A stretch of DNA of 64,000 bases, taken from the NCBI GenBank assembly GCA_035946735.1, contig DASYYZ010000047.1:13355-77354 (forward strand). Reading direction: 5' to 3'. Below, piece by piece: positions 15,922-25,442 of this stretch (the first letter of the stretch is position 1; the number at the start of each line of letters is the position of its first letter). The position numbers and the translations under genes were made by a program. Source of the stretch: Gp13-AA77 sp035946735 (GTDB taxonomy: Bacteria; Acidobacteriota; Terriglobia; UBA7540). The notes below the pieces were generated by a model, which was not told the origin of the DNA, ran no database searches, and saw only the letters and a program-made list of their open reading frames with translations.

Positions 15922-16896
15922 ATGCGAACCATAACCCTCGAAGAACACTTCGCAACTCCGGGCTTCCTCGATAGCCCCTGGGGTCGCGAACTCAAGGCGC
16001 AGGCCTCGAAATTCGGAGGGGCGGCCGCAAAGCTCTTGGAACGACTCTGCGACGTCGGCGAGAGGAGAATCGCCGAGATGGATGCCGCAGGGATTGATGT
16101 GCAAGTGCTCTCGCTCACCTCTCCTGGCACCGAACAGGCCGAAGCGGCCGATGCGGCGGCGCTCGCCCGCGAAGCAAACGACTTCCTCGCCGATGCCGTC
16201 AAGAAGAATCCGGCACGCCTGGCGGGATTTGCCGCGCTCCCAACGGCAGCGCCCGACAAGGCCGCAGAGGAATTGGACCGGATGGTCCGTGGACACGGCT
16301 TCAAAGGAGCCCTCATCAACGGCCACAGCCGAGGGCGCTATCTCGACGACAAGTTCTTCTGGCCGATCCTCGAACGCGCCGAGGCGCTGAACGTCCCCAT
16401 CTACCTCCACCCCACGCAGCCTCCCAGGCCGGTGATTGAAGCGTCCTACGGCGGTTTCTCGCCGATAGTCACCGACATGCTCGCGGGAGCGGGCTGGGGC
16501 TGGCACATCGAGACCGCGATTCATGTCATCAGGCTCATCCTCGGGGGCGCGTTCGACAGATATCCGAAGCTCCAGATTGTGATTGGCCACATGGGGGAGG
16601 CCTTGCCCTTCATGTTGCAGCGGCTTGACGTCATGCCGATGGCGATGACAAAGCTCAGCCGCCCGATAAGCGCCTACCTCCGCGAGAACGTGCATTACAC
16701 CTTCAGCGGCTTCAACTTCACGCCGACGTTCCTGGACCTGATGCTCCAGGTAGGCGTCGAGCGGATCATGTTCTCGGCCGACCACCCGTACGCATCCATG
16801 GCGGAGGCGCGGGCATTCCTGGACCGATTGCCTGTGAGCCACGCAGACAGGGAGCGAATCACGTACGGAAACGCGGAACGTCTTTTCGCGTTCTGA
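15922..16896 (+). CDS. Amidohydrolase of the ACMSD/gamma-resorcylate decarboxylase type
   Basis: This 324-residue enzyme has the TIM-barrel amidohydrolase fold. The metal site starts with LEEHF at residues 6-10, where Glu7 and His9 match the E-x-H pair of gamma-resorcylate decarboxylase; IHVIRL and VIGHMGEALPF add the two later histidines, and FSADHPYASM the metal-bound Asp. Members decarboxylate or hydrolyse small aromatic acids with a divalent metal. The exact substrate is not readable from sequence. Length and motifs are complete. Confidence 0.85.
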   Translation: MRTITLEEHFATPGFLDSPWGRELKAQASKFGGAAAKLLERLCDVGERRIAEMDAAGIDVQVLSLTSPGTEQAEAADAAALAREANDFLADAVKKNPARLAGFAALPTAAPDKAAEELDRMVRGHGFKGALINGHSRGRYLDDKFFWPILERAEALNVPIYLHPTQPPRPVIEASYGGFSPIVTDMLAGAGWGWHIETAIHVIRLILGGAFDRYPKLQIVIGHMGEALPFMLQRLDVMPMAMTKLSRPISAYLRENVHYTFSGFNFTPTFLDLMLQVGVERIMFSADHPYASMAEARAFLDRLPVSHADRERITYGNAERLFAF

Positions 16897-17227
16897 GGTG
16901 CTGGCCTGGTGATTTGAGTGCCTAAGCGTGCCTAACCCCGGTCGGGCCCCGGCTCCTTCCGCCTCCGTATTCCTTCGTCTCGCCGTCCACCGCTACCGCC
17001 ACGAACCTGTTGACGGGTTTCCGATATTATGAGAGACTTTGCGGGCTCCTGATTGGAGACCGGTCAGTTCCGTAAGGGGGTGGAGCGACCGATTTATTCT
17101 CCGTCCAAGAGTGCAGCAGCCCTTCCCGGCTGTGTTGAATCCCCCTGAAAAAGTGTTTTTCTCAGGCTCACGCTGTCTTGGAATTCCGGTCTGAGAAACG
17201 CTAAATCAAGTGTTGGGAGGAAACAAA
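16897..17227. other. Intergenic region upstream of the XRE gene
   Basis: About 330 bases with no likely gene. CCTGAAAAA (17144-17152) and TTTTTCTCAGG (17156-17166) form an inverted repeat with one bulge. It could be a terminator of the amidohydrolase transcript or an operator for the XRE regulator. GGGAGG at 17216-17221 is the ribosome site of that gene. Confidence 0.4.
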
Positions 17228-17605
17228 ATGTTAATCGGTCAGAGGCTTCGCCTGCTTCGAGAGGAAAAAGCCCTTTCCCAAGGCGACATTGAAAAAGCCA
17301 GTGGCCTTCTCCGGTGCTACATCTCACGAGTGGAGCACGGGCACACTGTCCCCTCACTCGAAACCCTGGAGCGGTTTGCGGATGCGCTCGAAGTCCCGCT
17401 CTACCGCCTCTTCTATGAAGGGCAGGATGCGCCAGCCACTCCGCACCTGACGCCACGCCGCTCGCTCGAAGAACTGGCGGACGAGGCCGGGCCTTCAGGA
17501 ACAGAGGCACGGCTTCTGCTGAAGCTGAAGGGACTGGCGGGCAAGATGGCGGATGCCGACAAGGCTTTCCTGCTCGATTTCGCAGGCAAGCTGGCAACCC
17601 GCTAG
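17228..17605 (+). CDS. XRE-family helix-turn-helix regulator
   Basis: The 125-residue protein has a Cro/CI-type HTH at residues 4-60 (IGQRLRLLREEKALSQGDIE, then RVEHGHTVPSLETLERFADA). A second part of about 60 residues (SLEELADEAGPSGTEARLLL) looks helical and may mediate dimerisation. I took ATG 17228 instead of the upstream GTG at 17210 because the ribosome site lies between them. Relatives control nearby stress or mobile genes; here a MITE-like element and an integrase remnant follow. Its target is unknown. Confidence 0.85.
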   Translation: MLIGQRLRLLREEKALSQGDIEKASGLLRCYISRVEHGHTVPSLETLERFADALEVPLYRLFYEGQDAPATPHLTPRRSLEELADEAGPSGTEARLLLKLKGLAGKMADADKAFLLDFAGKLATR

Positions 17606-17727
17606 TTTGGCGCTCTGCGATTTTCAAGCTCCGAAAGCTACAGGCCCTGCCAGGTTGCCGAGGGGGCAGACCGAGCTTGCAGGTCGGGGTCACGCTCCTG
17701 TCACGTTCGGGTTTCGGTGCGCCCATC

Positions 17728-17859
17728 CTAGTGTTGCGTTATCCAATTACGTTTACCTTCGATAGCGCCCTTTTGGTGAGGGAGGAAGAACTAACGCATT
17801 TCTTATCAGCACGCGCTGCTCAGGGATTAAGTAAACGGATTTGAGTAACGCAACACTAG
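17728..17859. mobile_element. MITE-like element with 14-bp terminal inverted repeats
   Basis: CTAGTGTTGCGTTA at 17728-17741 is repeated as its exact complement at 17846-17859. Similarity continues inward: CGTTTAC occurs at nearly the same offset in both arms, so the imperfect inverted repeat is about 30 bases per side. The element is 132 bases and holds no gene. CTAG at both ends is self-complementary, so it may be a 4-bp target duplication instead of part of the repeat. The layout fits a miniature transposable element moved by a transposase encoded elsewhere. Confidence 0.65.
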
Positions 17860-17923
17860 CACCTGGATGTGCCGCAAAAGGCCGCGCGAGATTAGCTCCC
17901 AGCGACACGTAAGCCATTCTGTT

Positions 17924-18473
17924 TCAATGAAATCGAATATTTGGATCTAACGGGATGAACTCAGCGCGCAGCGCGAGCAATTCGCTGCGCCGCAATCCAC
18001 ATCCCGATCAGCATGGCGAGCATCGCGTAATTCCTCCTGCCCCGACGCGACTCGCGGTCCCTGTGGGCCAGCAGTCGCTTGCCCTGCTCGGCGGTGAGCC
18101 AATTCCCGACACGGACTCCGATCCGGCGCACTCCCTTGACGCGTCGGATGCCGGCAGCCAATTCCAGACTGAGCAGTCCAGAATCCGCAGCCTCATATGC
18201 TACCCTGGGCACTGCGGCCGAACGGAGGTTGATCGTGGTCGGAGCGTAGGGCTTCTGATCGAGATAGATCCTGTAGCGCAGAACCAGAGTGCGGTTGAGC
18301 GCCAGGCGGGGCTCCGAGCAGTACCACGCCACTAAGTCAGTTATGGCGCGATCGCAACTACGCTGGCCGCTCCTTGAGGTAAGGCTGTTCAGAACAGCCG
18401 CTTTGCACTGTTCCAGGTTGGGAAGTGCCAGGACTCGTTTCGGCGGTCGTTTCTTCTTACGCGGTTTCGACAT
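17924..18473 (-). pseudogene. N-terminal part of a tyrosine recombinase, frameshifted
   Basis: The frame encodes a core-binding (SAM-like) domain (RAITDLVAWYCSEPRLALNR, YAPTTINLRSAAV) and the start of the catalytic domain (WLTAEQGKRLLAHRD, NYAMLAMLIG). It then loses frame. Removing one C from CCC at 18003-18005 restores GCGLRRSELLALRAE, which carries the first active-site Arg. The restored frame ends soon after at 17924, so the rest of the catalytic domain is gone. The missing C-terminal half is not next to it; a C-terminal fragment of the same family lies at 7.8-8.2 kb, but nothing shows they were one gene. Confidence 0.7.
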
Positions 18474-18502
18474 GGGCGACGGCTCCTTGACCGTCGCCCA
18501 TG
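18471..18502. promoter_or_regulatory. 12-bp inverted repeat over the integrase start codon
   Basis: CATGGGCGACGG (18471-18482) and CCGTCGCCCATG (18491-18502) are exact complements separated by 8 bases. The left arm contains the start codon of the integrase remnant on the reverse strand. It could be an operator or an RNA hairpin that hides the start, or part of a recombination site. The symmetry is certain; the role is inferred. Confidence 0.55.
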
Positions 18503-18757
18503 AGAATGCACGAAAGTCCGCACTACGCCGTCACACGCGGGTCAGTCATTCGAGACAGACCCCTCCTCCGACTGAATTCCCGCCGGTTTAGGTTTGGATT
18601 CTTTGCCACAATTCCCTCCACAACGACCATCAAAAACGGACTACGAAGGTCGCATCAGTCTACCGGCGCTCCTGCTACTGGTGCGCCTCAACGCCCAAAT
18701 CTCCTGAGCACTGCTTGGCACAGCTTTGAGCGCGGCTGAAGTCCATCCAATTGGACG

Positions 18758-19670
18758 TCACCCTCGGCTCAGCTTGAGCAATGCGGAGCCGTTTTCGTAC
18801 AGAATCTGCCGCAATACGGTTTGGTCTGGGACCAACTCGTCCAGCGCAGCGAGGCAGCGCCCGGCGATACAGTAGCCGCCATGGTAGCCACCCCCTTTGC
18901 CGTCACGGCAAGGACAATCACTGCCCCAGATCAGCTTGCGGCGGCCGCCCGACGAAATCGCGAGCGAAGTCGGGATCGCGTGTCAAGGCATTGAGACCGG
19001 AGCCCGCCGAGAGATCCGCATGGATGTTGGCATAATCAGACAGGAACCGATCCGTGAGGCCCCCCGGCTTGATAAGGCCTGGGGGGTACATCACCAAAGG
19101 ATCGAGTTCGGCGCTGATGTTGCCCCACCAGGTCTGCGCGTGGCCCAGAAAGTTCACGCGGGGGTAGCTTTTCAGGACGCTCTGGAAGCGGTCCAGTCCG
19201 GTGTTGTACGTCTCGTATTCGAAGTGAATGAGAACAGGAACGCCTGCTTCCTCAGCGATCTTGTAGACGCGATGCATCTCCGATGAGTCGACAGCAGCGT
19301 GGAACTTCATTTCCCCGATTCCGATAGCGCCACGATGTATGTTGCCTCGCAACACATCAGGCGCTCTGGACTCAGCCGCGTCTGAGCAGGCGAAGCGCTG
19401 GAAGAGGCCAGGGTAATCGTGCTCCAAGGCAGCGCAACTTGCGTTATCGCCCACTTGAGAGAGCATCCATCCGTCGCCTGGCAGAAGGACGGTCGTCGTC
19501 ACCCGGTGATAGGCCTGGTGGGCAATGAGTTCCGCGTCCGAACGGCCCTCATAATTCGTGTGTTGGTGCAGGTCCAGGATGGGTTCGGGCGCCGCCAGGG
19601 CCAAATCGGCCACAGCGACGGCTGCCACCGGGAGTGCGCCGAGGAAACCTCGTCTCGTCATTTTCTCCAT
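18758..19670 (-). pseudogene. Tat-exported amidohydrolase, frameshifted near the 3' end
   Basis: From ATG 19670 the protein has a Tat signal (TRRGFLGALPVAAVAVADLA), then an amidohydrolase barrel with LDLHQHT, GEMKFH, HFEYE and GHAQTWWG as metal or barrel motifs. The frame stops early at 18918. Removing one C from CCC at 18948-18950 lets it continue through RKLIWGSDCPCRDGKGG (the expected late Asp) to a natural stop at 18758, about 304 residues. The restored C-terminus fits the family, so the gene was intact recently or the break is a sequencing error. Confidence 0.7.
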
Positions 19671-19906
19671 GACAGCCAGTGACCTCCGGTTTCTTGCGCT
19701 CCGTAATATCGAGCACGCCAGGATGGCACGATAACTGGCTAACCGCATCCTACGCCACTCTGGCCGTAAACTGAAGCCCTCCGGCAACCCCGTGAATGAG
19801 TGTCCACGCCAGCCACCGATAAAATTGACTAGATTTCTCTTTGGGTGAGGAAGATAATGTGCTCTACCCGCGAGGAATCGCAGTCCTACTGGGGAGGTGG
19901 AAGCCG

Positions 19907-22900
19907 ATGGGCAGGATAAGATTCCCTGGAAGTTTGATAGCTGTTGGTTTCACTTTTGCATATTTGCCGCTCGCAACCGTTGCCTGGGGCCAAGTCTCGG
20001 GGACAATGAGCGGGTACGTAACTGATAACACCGGGGCCTCCGTGCCGGACGCAAAACTCACGGCAACCATTGAGGGACGGGGAACTACATTTTTTGCGAC
20101 GACGAACACCGAGGGCTTCTATTTTTTCACGGTCCTCGAGCCCGGGACCTACAGCCTCTCGGTAGAAAAAGAGGGATTTAAGCGTCATCTTCAGAACGAT
20201 CTTACCGTCACCGTGCGCCAGAACTTGCGAGTGGATGTTTCCCTGCAGTTAGGCTCAACAAACCAATCGGTGACGGTGGTCGGCGGCGCGCCCTTGGTGG
20301 ACACGACCTCGGCGACGGTCTCCGGACTTGTTAATGACGAACGCATCGTCGACCTGCCCCTCAATGGACGCAATGTGATTGACCTGGCAGCCGTCTTGCC
20401 CGGAGTATTGAACGTCAGCGCCTCCCCCACTATTCAATATGCTATCAGCGGCCCCACCATGAATGTGAATGGAGGACGAGGAAATTGGAACTTCTTCACC
20501 TTGGATGGCGCGTATTTTCTGAATGGCGCGCGCAATACCGGCTTGAACTATCCGCCGCCCGACGCCGTGCAGGAATTTCGCATGCAGACCGCCAGTTTTG
20601 ACGCGCAGTACGGCTTCAATGCCGGTTCGCAAATGGCAGTGGTTTCGAAAACCGGAAGCGACAGTTTCCACGGGGATGTGTACGAATTTCTCCGCAACAC
20701 CGTTCTGGACACGCGGAACTTCTTCTCCTCGAATGTGCCGACGCTCATTCAGAACCAATTTGGCGGAACGGCGGGGGGACCCATTAAGCGAGACAAGGTC
20801 TTCTTCTTTGGCTCGTTTCAAGATTTCGACGAACTCCCGCAATCGGTGGCCAATGAATCGGTGGTCCCGACAGGCCCGGAACGCACCGGCGACTTTTCGA
20901 CTGCTTCCGGCGTTGTGTTATCCAATCCCACCAACTCCGTGACGGGTGCTCCTCTCACCACGCCGACCGGTGCGCCCTGCGTAAGTAACAATATCATTGC
21001 GTCCAGCTGCATAAGTCCGGTGGCCCAAAAGCTCCTGAACTACATTCCGACCCCTGGCAACGCGGCCGGGACCATCGTCGCGGTAGGCGCGAGCCCCGTG
21101 CACGTCTACAACTACTTTGGCCGCATCGACGTTAACCTGAGCCCGCGTAATGTGCTCTTTGGACATTTTTACATCGATCGCAACTCTTCAATCGATCCTA
21201 CGGCCGGCGGTTCGCTGACTACGTTCATGTCGGCTCATTACGGTCTGCAAACTACGATGGCGGTACTGAGCGACACGTACACGATCAAACCCACGTTAAT
21301 AAACCAAGCGATGGTCTCCTACATGCGTTCCGCTTCGGCCGAGATCCCCAACAAGACAATCACACCGACGTCACTAGGAATGGTCAACATGCCGCAATAT
21401 GACGCCGTTGGCGGCATCAGTGATAACGTGACCGGCGCGTTTACCACCGACAGCACTTTCGTTTCGGCCAACACAGTTTCCAGTGACTACCAGTTTCGCG
21501 ATACGCTGACTTGGATCCACGGTCGTCATACGTTGATATTTGGCGGTGAGGATCTGTTTCCGTTGAGTTACGTCCAGCACGCCATCCAGCAGCCCTCGTT
21601 CTATTACACCGGCACGCGCTCGGGAAATCCCTTGGCCGATTTTCTGCTGGGCAGCTACACGGAATTGCAAATGCAGTTCGGTGGGACTAATCAGAACTCC
21701 TATACCAATCAGCCCGATCTCTTCTTCCAAGACACGTTTAAGGCTACTCCCCGTCTTACGGTCACGATGGGTGTGCGGTGGGAACCGGACCTGTTCTACT
21801 GGGACAAGTGGAATCACATTGACACCTTTAAGCCCGGTGCGCAGTCGACGGTGCAACCAGGCGCGCCGCCGGGAATCCTGTTCCCTAACGATTCCGGCAT
21901 CCCGCGGACCCTCGCGCCGGCGGAGTGGCACCCCCTGGCGCCCCGCCTGGGGATTGCCTGGGATCCGAAAGGCAACGGGAAGATGAGTATTCGAGCCAGT
22001 TACGGCACTTTTTTTGATCGCCTCAATGGCGACATTTTGGCGCAGATGAACGCACCGTTCAGCGGCCTGATTACTGTCTACAACGGTCAAGACGTGAACC
22101 CCTTCGGTTCTGTAGGCGTAACACCGCCTCCCGTGACGCCCGGCCGATTTGACTGCGCGAAGACGGCTACATTCCCGGGTGTGAACTGCCCCTTATATCC
22201 GCTACCAGTCTTTGGGTTTTTCACGGAGGGCAACCTGCGGGAGCCCTACACAGAGGAATGGAATTTCAGCATTCAGCGCCAACTCAACGCCAACACGATG
22301 CTTGAGGCGGCTTATATCGGGAATCGAGGCATTAAGCTCAACAACCTGGAAAACTTCAACCCTGGGAGGTTCATTCCCGGAACGAGCGTCAATCCCGCGA
22401 CGGGTGTGGAGACGGCCAATTCCTCGCTGGAAAATGTCAATAAACGCGTTCTCTACGAGCCCGGAATCATTGCTCCCAACAGTTGGGAGTTGGGCAACGA
22501 GTGGCGCAGTTGGTATGACAGTTTCCAAGTCCAATTGAATCACCGTATGAGTCACGGGCTCTCGGTGATGGGGTCTTACTCGCTGGCCAAGGCCCTTGAC
22601 ATGTGCTCGGCTTTTTGCGAAGGGTGCGGCAACGCAGCCAATCCCTTCAACCTCCGTAGCATGAAGGGACGAGCGCAGTGGGATCGCCGTCACGCGTTCG
22701 TGGCCTCCTATTTGTGGTCCCCGCCGGTCAAGTTCAGCGATCACTGGAAGAACGTACTGCTGGGGGGTTGGACGTTCAGCGGCATCACTACGATTCAAAG
22801 TGGAATGCCCATTACGTTTTACAACCCCGTGGACGTCGCCGTCAATGGAACCACGGCTGGCGAGCACGCCTTCCTGACCGGGCAACCCATCGCCATGAAT

Positions 22901-23299
22901 CACGCGAACCGCGGCGCCATGGTGAATGAGTTTTTCAACACCAAGGCTTTCGTCAACCCCACCTGTAGCTTTACTGTTCCTTCCGCCCCGGACCCGCAGG
23001 TGATCGAGCACGAGAATTGCACTCCGGACGGTATTACTTATTCGTTGCTTGGCCAATATGGTCAGTCGGGGCGCGACATTCTAAGCGGCCCGGCCTTCAG
23101 TAACACGGACTTTGCGGTCCTTCGGAACTTCGCATTCAAGGAACGGTACAAAGTGGAGTTCCGAGCTGAGTCTTTCAACATCTTCAATCAGGTCAATTTC
23201 GGCAATCCCAACTCCACCGTGACTTCTTCAACATTTGGCCAGCTTACGAACGCCAATCCGGGGCGAATTATTCAGTTTGGTTTAAAGGTCCATTGGTGA
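19907..23299 (+). CDS. Oar-like TonB-dependent receptor
   Basis: This 1130-residue outer-membrane protein has a signal peptide ending near residue 28, a carboxypeptidase-regulatory (CarboxypepD_reg) domain at about 32-115 (GYVTDNTGASVPDAKLTAT), a plug with DLPLNGRNVIDLAAVLPGV, and a long beta-barrel ending FGLKVHW with the usual C-terminal aromatic residue. It imports or binds large substrates, probably glycans or peptides, using TonB. I chose ATG 19907 because GGGGAGG lies 9 bases before it; an upstream TTG frame at 19841 adds no signal-like sequence. It stands alone, so the ligand cannot be inferred. Confidence 0.92.
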   Translation: MGRIRFPGSLIAVGFTFAYLPLATVAWGQVSGTMSGYVTDNTGASVPDAKLTATIEGRGTTFFATTNTEGFYFFTVLEPGTYSLSVEKEGFKRHLQNDLTVTVRQNLRVDVSLQLGSTNQSVTVVGGAPLVDTTSATVSGLVNDERIVDLPLNGRNVIDLAAVLPGVLNVSASPTIQYAISGPTMNVNGGRGNWNFFTLDGAYFLNGARNTGLNYPPPDAVQEFRMQTASFDAQYGFNAGSQMAVVSKTGSDSFHGDVYEFLRNTVLDTRNFFSSNVPTLIQNQFGGTAGGPIKRDKVFFFGSFQDFDELPQSVANESVVPTGPERTGDFSTASGVVLSNPTNSVTGAPLTTPTGAPCVSNNIIASSCISPVAQKLLNYIPTPGNAAGTIVAVGASPVHVYNYFGRIDVNLSPRNVLFGHFYIDRNSSIDPTAGGSLTTFMSAHYGLQTTMAVLSDTYTIKPTLINQAMVSYMRSASAEIPNKTITPTSLGMVNMPQYDAVGGISDNVTGAFTTDSTFVSANTVSSDYQFRDTLTWIHGRHTLIFGGEDLFPLSYVQHAIQQPSFYYTGTRSGNPLADFLLGSYTELQMQFGGTNQNSYTNQPDLFFQDTFKATPRLTVTMGVRWEPDLFYWDKWNHIDTFKPGAQSTVQPGAPPGILFPNDSGIPRTLAPAEWHPLAPRLGIAWDPKGNGKMSIRASYGTFFDRLNGDILAQMNAPFSGLITVYNGQDVNPFGSVGVTPPPVTPGRFDCAKTATFPGVNCPLYPLPVFGFFTEGNLREPYTEEWNFSIQRQLNANTMLEAAYIGNRGIKLNNLENFNPGRFIPGTSVNPATGVETANSSLENVNKRVLYEPGIIAPNSWELGNEWRSWYDSFQVQLNHRMSHGLSVMGSYSLAKALDMCSAFCEGCGNAANPFNLRSMKGRAQWDRRHAFVASYLWSPPVKFSDHWKNVLLGGWTFSGITTIQSGMPITFYNPVDVAVNGTTAGEHAFLTGQPIAMNHANRGAMVNEFFNTKAFVNPTCSFTVPSAPDPQVIEHENCTPDGITYSLLGQYGQSGRDILSGPAFSNTDFAVLRNFAFKERYKVEFRAESFNIFNQVNFGNPNSTVTSSTFGQLTNANPGRIIQFGLKVHW

Positions 23300-23394
23300 G
23301 GAGTTTGGGGGGAGTAGTGCTGGTGCAAATTTTAGAGGCCCAATGAGGCGGGGCGGCATTGACATTTCCGTATCGAGGTATAAGTGACGAAGGC

Positions 23395-23984
23395 ATGAGC
23401 CGCCGCAGTCTGCTTCATATTTCCAGGGGCATTACTGCAGCCGCGGCCCTGGAGTTGCCTCTGGTCGGAGGCGGCACCCAATCGAGAATCCCGAGCGTCG
23501 GACCGCAAACTGAAGGTACTGGTGACGGGTGGGCACCTCGACGACCCTCAGTCGGGTTGTGGGGGCTCGAGGGCGCTCTATGCCAAGTTGGCGCATGAAG
23601 TCGTCGCGGTGTTTTTGATCCGAGGGGAAAAGGGAGTTTTCGGCACGTCTGACCAGGAAACTTCGGCGGCCCGATCTGCTGAGGCTTTAAAGTCCTGCGA
23701 AATGCTGGACGGGCGCGCCGTGTTTGCGAATCAAGTCGATGCCCAGACGGAAATCTACCCTGCTCGCTACAAGGAACTCCAGCAGATCATCGACACCGAA
23801 ACCCCCGGGCATCCTCTTTACCCACTGGCCTATCGACACCCACCGTGACCATCGCGTTGCCTCCATGCTCTCTTATGATGCGTGGCTGAGTAGCGGCAGG
23901 AAATTCGCCCTCTACTATTATGAAGTGGAACTTGGCTCGCAAACGCAGGTGAGGGACAATTTGCTTTGGCGGCCTCCGATTTAA
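23395..23984 (+). pseudogene. PIG-L (LmbE) deacetylase, frameshifted and truncated
   Basis: A Tat-like leader (MSRRSLLHISRGITAAAAL) starts at 23395. The deacetylase domain continues in a second frame as VLVTGGHLDDPQSGCGG, the metal-binding HxDD motif, and then EVVAVFLIRGEKG. A third frame resumes at FTHWPIDTHRDHR and FALYYYEVELGSQTQ. Both shifts are +1: one near 23470, the other repaired by removing a C from CCCCC at 23802-23806. Even after repair the last third of the domain is missing. A 30-residue frame at 23997-24089 (PCELLAIYRHLEQMNGKKP) may be another leftover. Confidence 0.65.
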
Positions 23985-24057
23985 CCACCCGACACAATGA
24001 TGGGCGCTCTTTCTCCTTGCGAACTTTTGGCCATCTACCGTCATCTGGAGCAGATGA

Positions 24058-25248
24058 ATGGCAAAAAACCAACCGACCGATTTCTCTAATGGGCGCAGTG
24101 AGGACAGGCCAGCAACTGACCGGCCGACCGCCGAGGCAGGGGTGGGCAGTAATGTCCTCTCCCGCCGCCAAGTACTGAAGCGCATAGGGACGGGCATGCT
24201 TGCCGCTCCCCTCGCCCAAGGCTATGCCAAAACTGCCGCGACCGGGAACGAAGCCTTCACGGCCGCGCGGGCGGGAACCGAGGTCCCTTCAGATAAGATC
24301 CCATTTTCGTTTATTATCGACGATGGGTCGCCGGTGGACCCTCTATTTTATGAAATCCCTGGGTACGAGACTCCGCTGCTGGTGCCCCATGAGTTTACGG
24401 CGCGGGTGGCGGAGACGATGGAGCGCTTTGAGCTGCACGGGAAAATGACCCTCATCCCGATGCCAAGCTGCCTGGGGCGCATCGACCAGTCCCTCAAGCG
24501 AGTTCCCCCGGACCACCTCGAGGGGTTCCTGAAAATCGTCCGGGAGCGAATTGCCCCACGCTTCGATATAACGCCGGAATTCATTACCCACTTGAACGCC
24601 TACAACCTCAAGACCGGAAGATTTCAGCATATTTATGAAGACGTGTGGATTGCGCGGGCACCGATCGAGGAAGTCATCGATTACTTCGTTTTGGCCTTCA
24701 CCATTCTCAAGAATGCCGGAATCAATTCGACGGGCGTGACCTCGCCATGGAACTCCGGTTTTGACGTGGAAAAGAAGTACGCGGAGGCCGTGGGAGCGGC
24801 CCAGTCCAAGGTCTGGGGGCGGGACTGGGCCTGGTATTTTCTGTGGAGCGTCGATTGGGGCAAGCCCCGGAATTTATCCATCGAGTTCCAGGACGCCAGC
24901 CGCCACCAGGCTGTGGTCAGCGTGCCCGCCAACGCTCCGGATATTTTCTGGAGCATGGAGCGCACCACCCTTCCCGAGCGGAAGCAATTCATCAAGGAGG
25001 GCATTGACCGGTTGGTGTCGGAGGATGGCCGCACGGGGCGAATTCGCGAGTTGATCGAGGGAGGCTATCCGGTCATGCTCTTGACCCATTGGCAGTCGCT
25101 TTATACGCAGGGTACGGGCCTGGGTCTGGAGGGCCTTCAAACCTTGGTGGAACGGATCCAGAAGGTGTTTGGAAACTCCATCGAATGGGTGACATGTTCT
25201 GAACGCGCCAGACGTTTTGTCGAAGCTTCGCACGCCGCGAAAGCGTGA
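24058..25248 (+). CDS. Tat-exported polysaccharide deacetylase-like protein
   Basis: The 396-residue protein has a Tat signal around residues 44-62 (SRRQVLKRIGTGMLAAPLAQ). The mature part starts with FSFIIDDGSPVDPLFYEIPG and contains ITPEFITHLNAY and VTSPWNSG. This layout, with an early DD pair, suggests the NodB-like polysaccharide deacetylase barrel, although the full metal site is not clear to me. Relatives that I recall are uncharacterised. The frame is intact and follows the PIG-L remnant; both are deacetylase-like, so they may once have worked together. Confidence 0.6.
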   Translation: MAKNQPTDFSNGRSEDRPATDRPTAEAGVGSNVLSRRQVLKRIGTGMLAAPLAQGYAKTAATGNEAFTAARAGTEVPSDKIPFSFIIDDGSPVDPLFYEIPGYETPLLVPHEFTARVAETMERFELHGKMTLIPMPSCLGRIDQSLKRVPPDHLEGFLKIVRERIAPRFDITPEFITHLNAYNLKTGRFQHIYEDVWIARAPIEEVIDYFVLAFTILKNAGINSTGVTSPWNSGFDVEKKYAEAVGAAQSKVWGRDWAWYFLWSVDWGKPRNLSIEFQDASRHQAVVSVPANAPDIFWSMERTTLPERKQFIKEGIDRLVSEDGRTGRIRELIEGGYPVMLLTHWQSLYTQGTGLGLEGLQTLVERIQKVFGNSIEWVTCSERARRFVEASHAAKA

Positions 25249-25442
25249 TCAGATCTCACGGAAGGACGTTTCTCGTCAGCTTGATCTCTACCCACCCTCC
25301 GACGGCGCATTATCCAGGACTTCGCTGCGGCCGCGTCCTCGATCCCAACGTAGCTCGGCCTCTATCGCGAGCGGCTACTTATGATAGACGTACGCGGGCC
25401 CGGAACATTTTCATCCTTCGCTGCGGCACGAAGGACCATGTC

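Noticed and set aside
15775..16842. A 355-residue reverse-strand frame over the amidohydrolase
   Set aside because: It is antisense to a complete amidohydrolase with its metal motifs. Its sequence is Arg/Glu-rich and shows no fold.
17030..17070. TTGACG followed by TATGAG as a promoter of the XRE gene
   Set aside because: The spacer is only about 12 bases, too short for a sigma-70 promoter.
7799..18473. One integrase split between 7.8 kb (C-terminal) and 18 kb (N-terminal)
   Set aside because: They face opposite directions, ten kilobases apart with many intact genes between, and no overlapping sequence links them. Two separate remnants is simpler.
19826..19858. TTGACT and GATAAT before the TonB receptor gene as a promoter
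   Set aside because: The spacer is about 22 bases, too long for a normal sigma-70 promoter.
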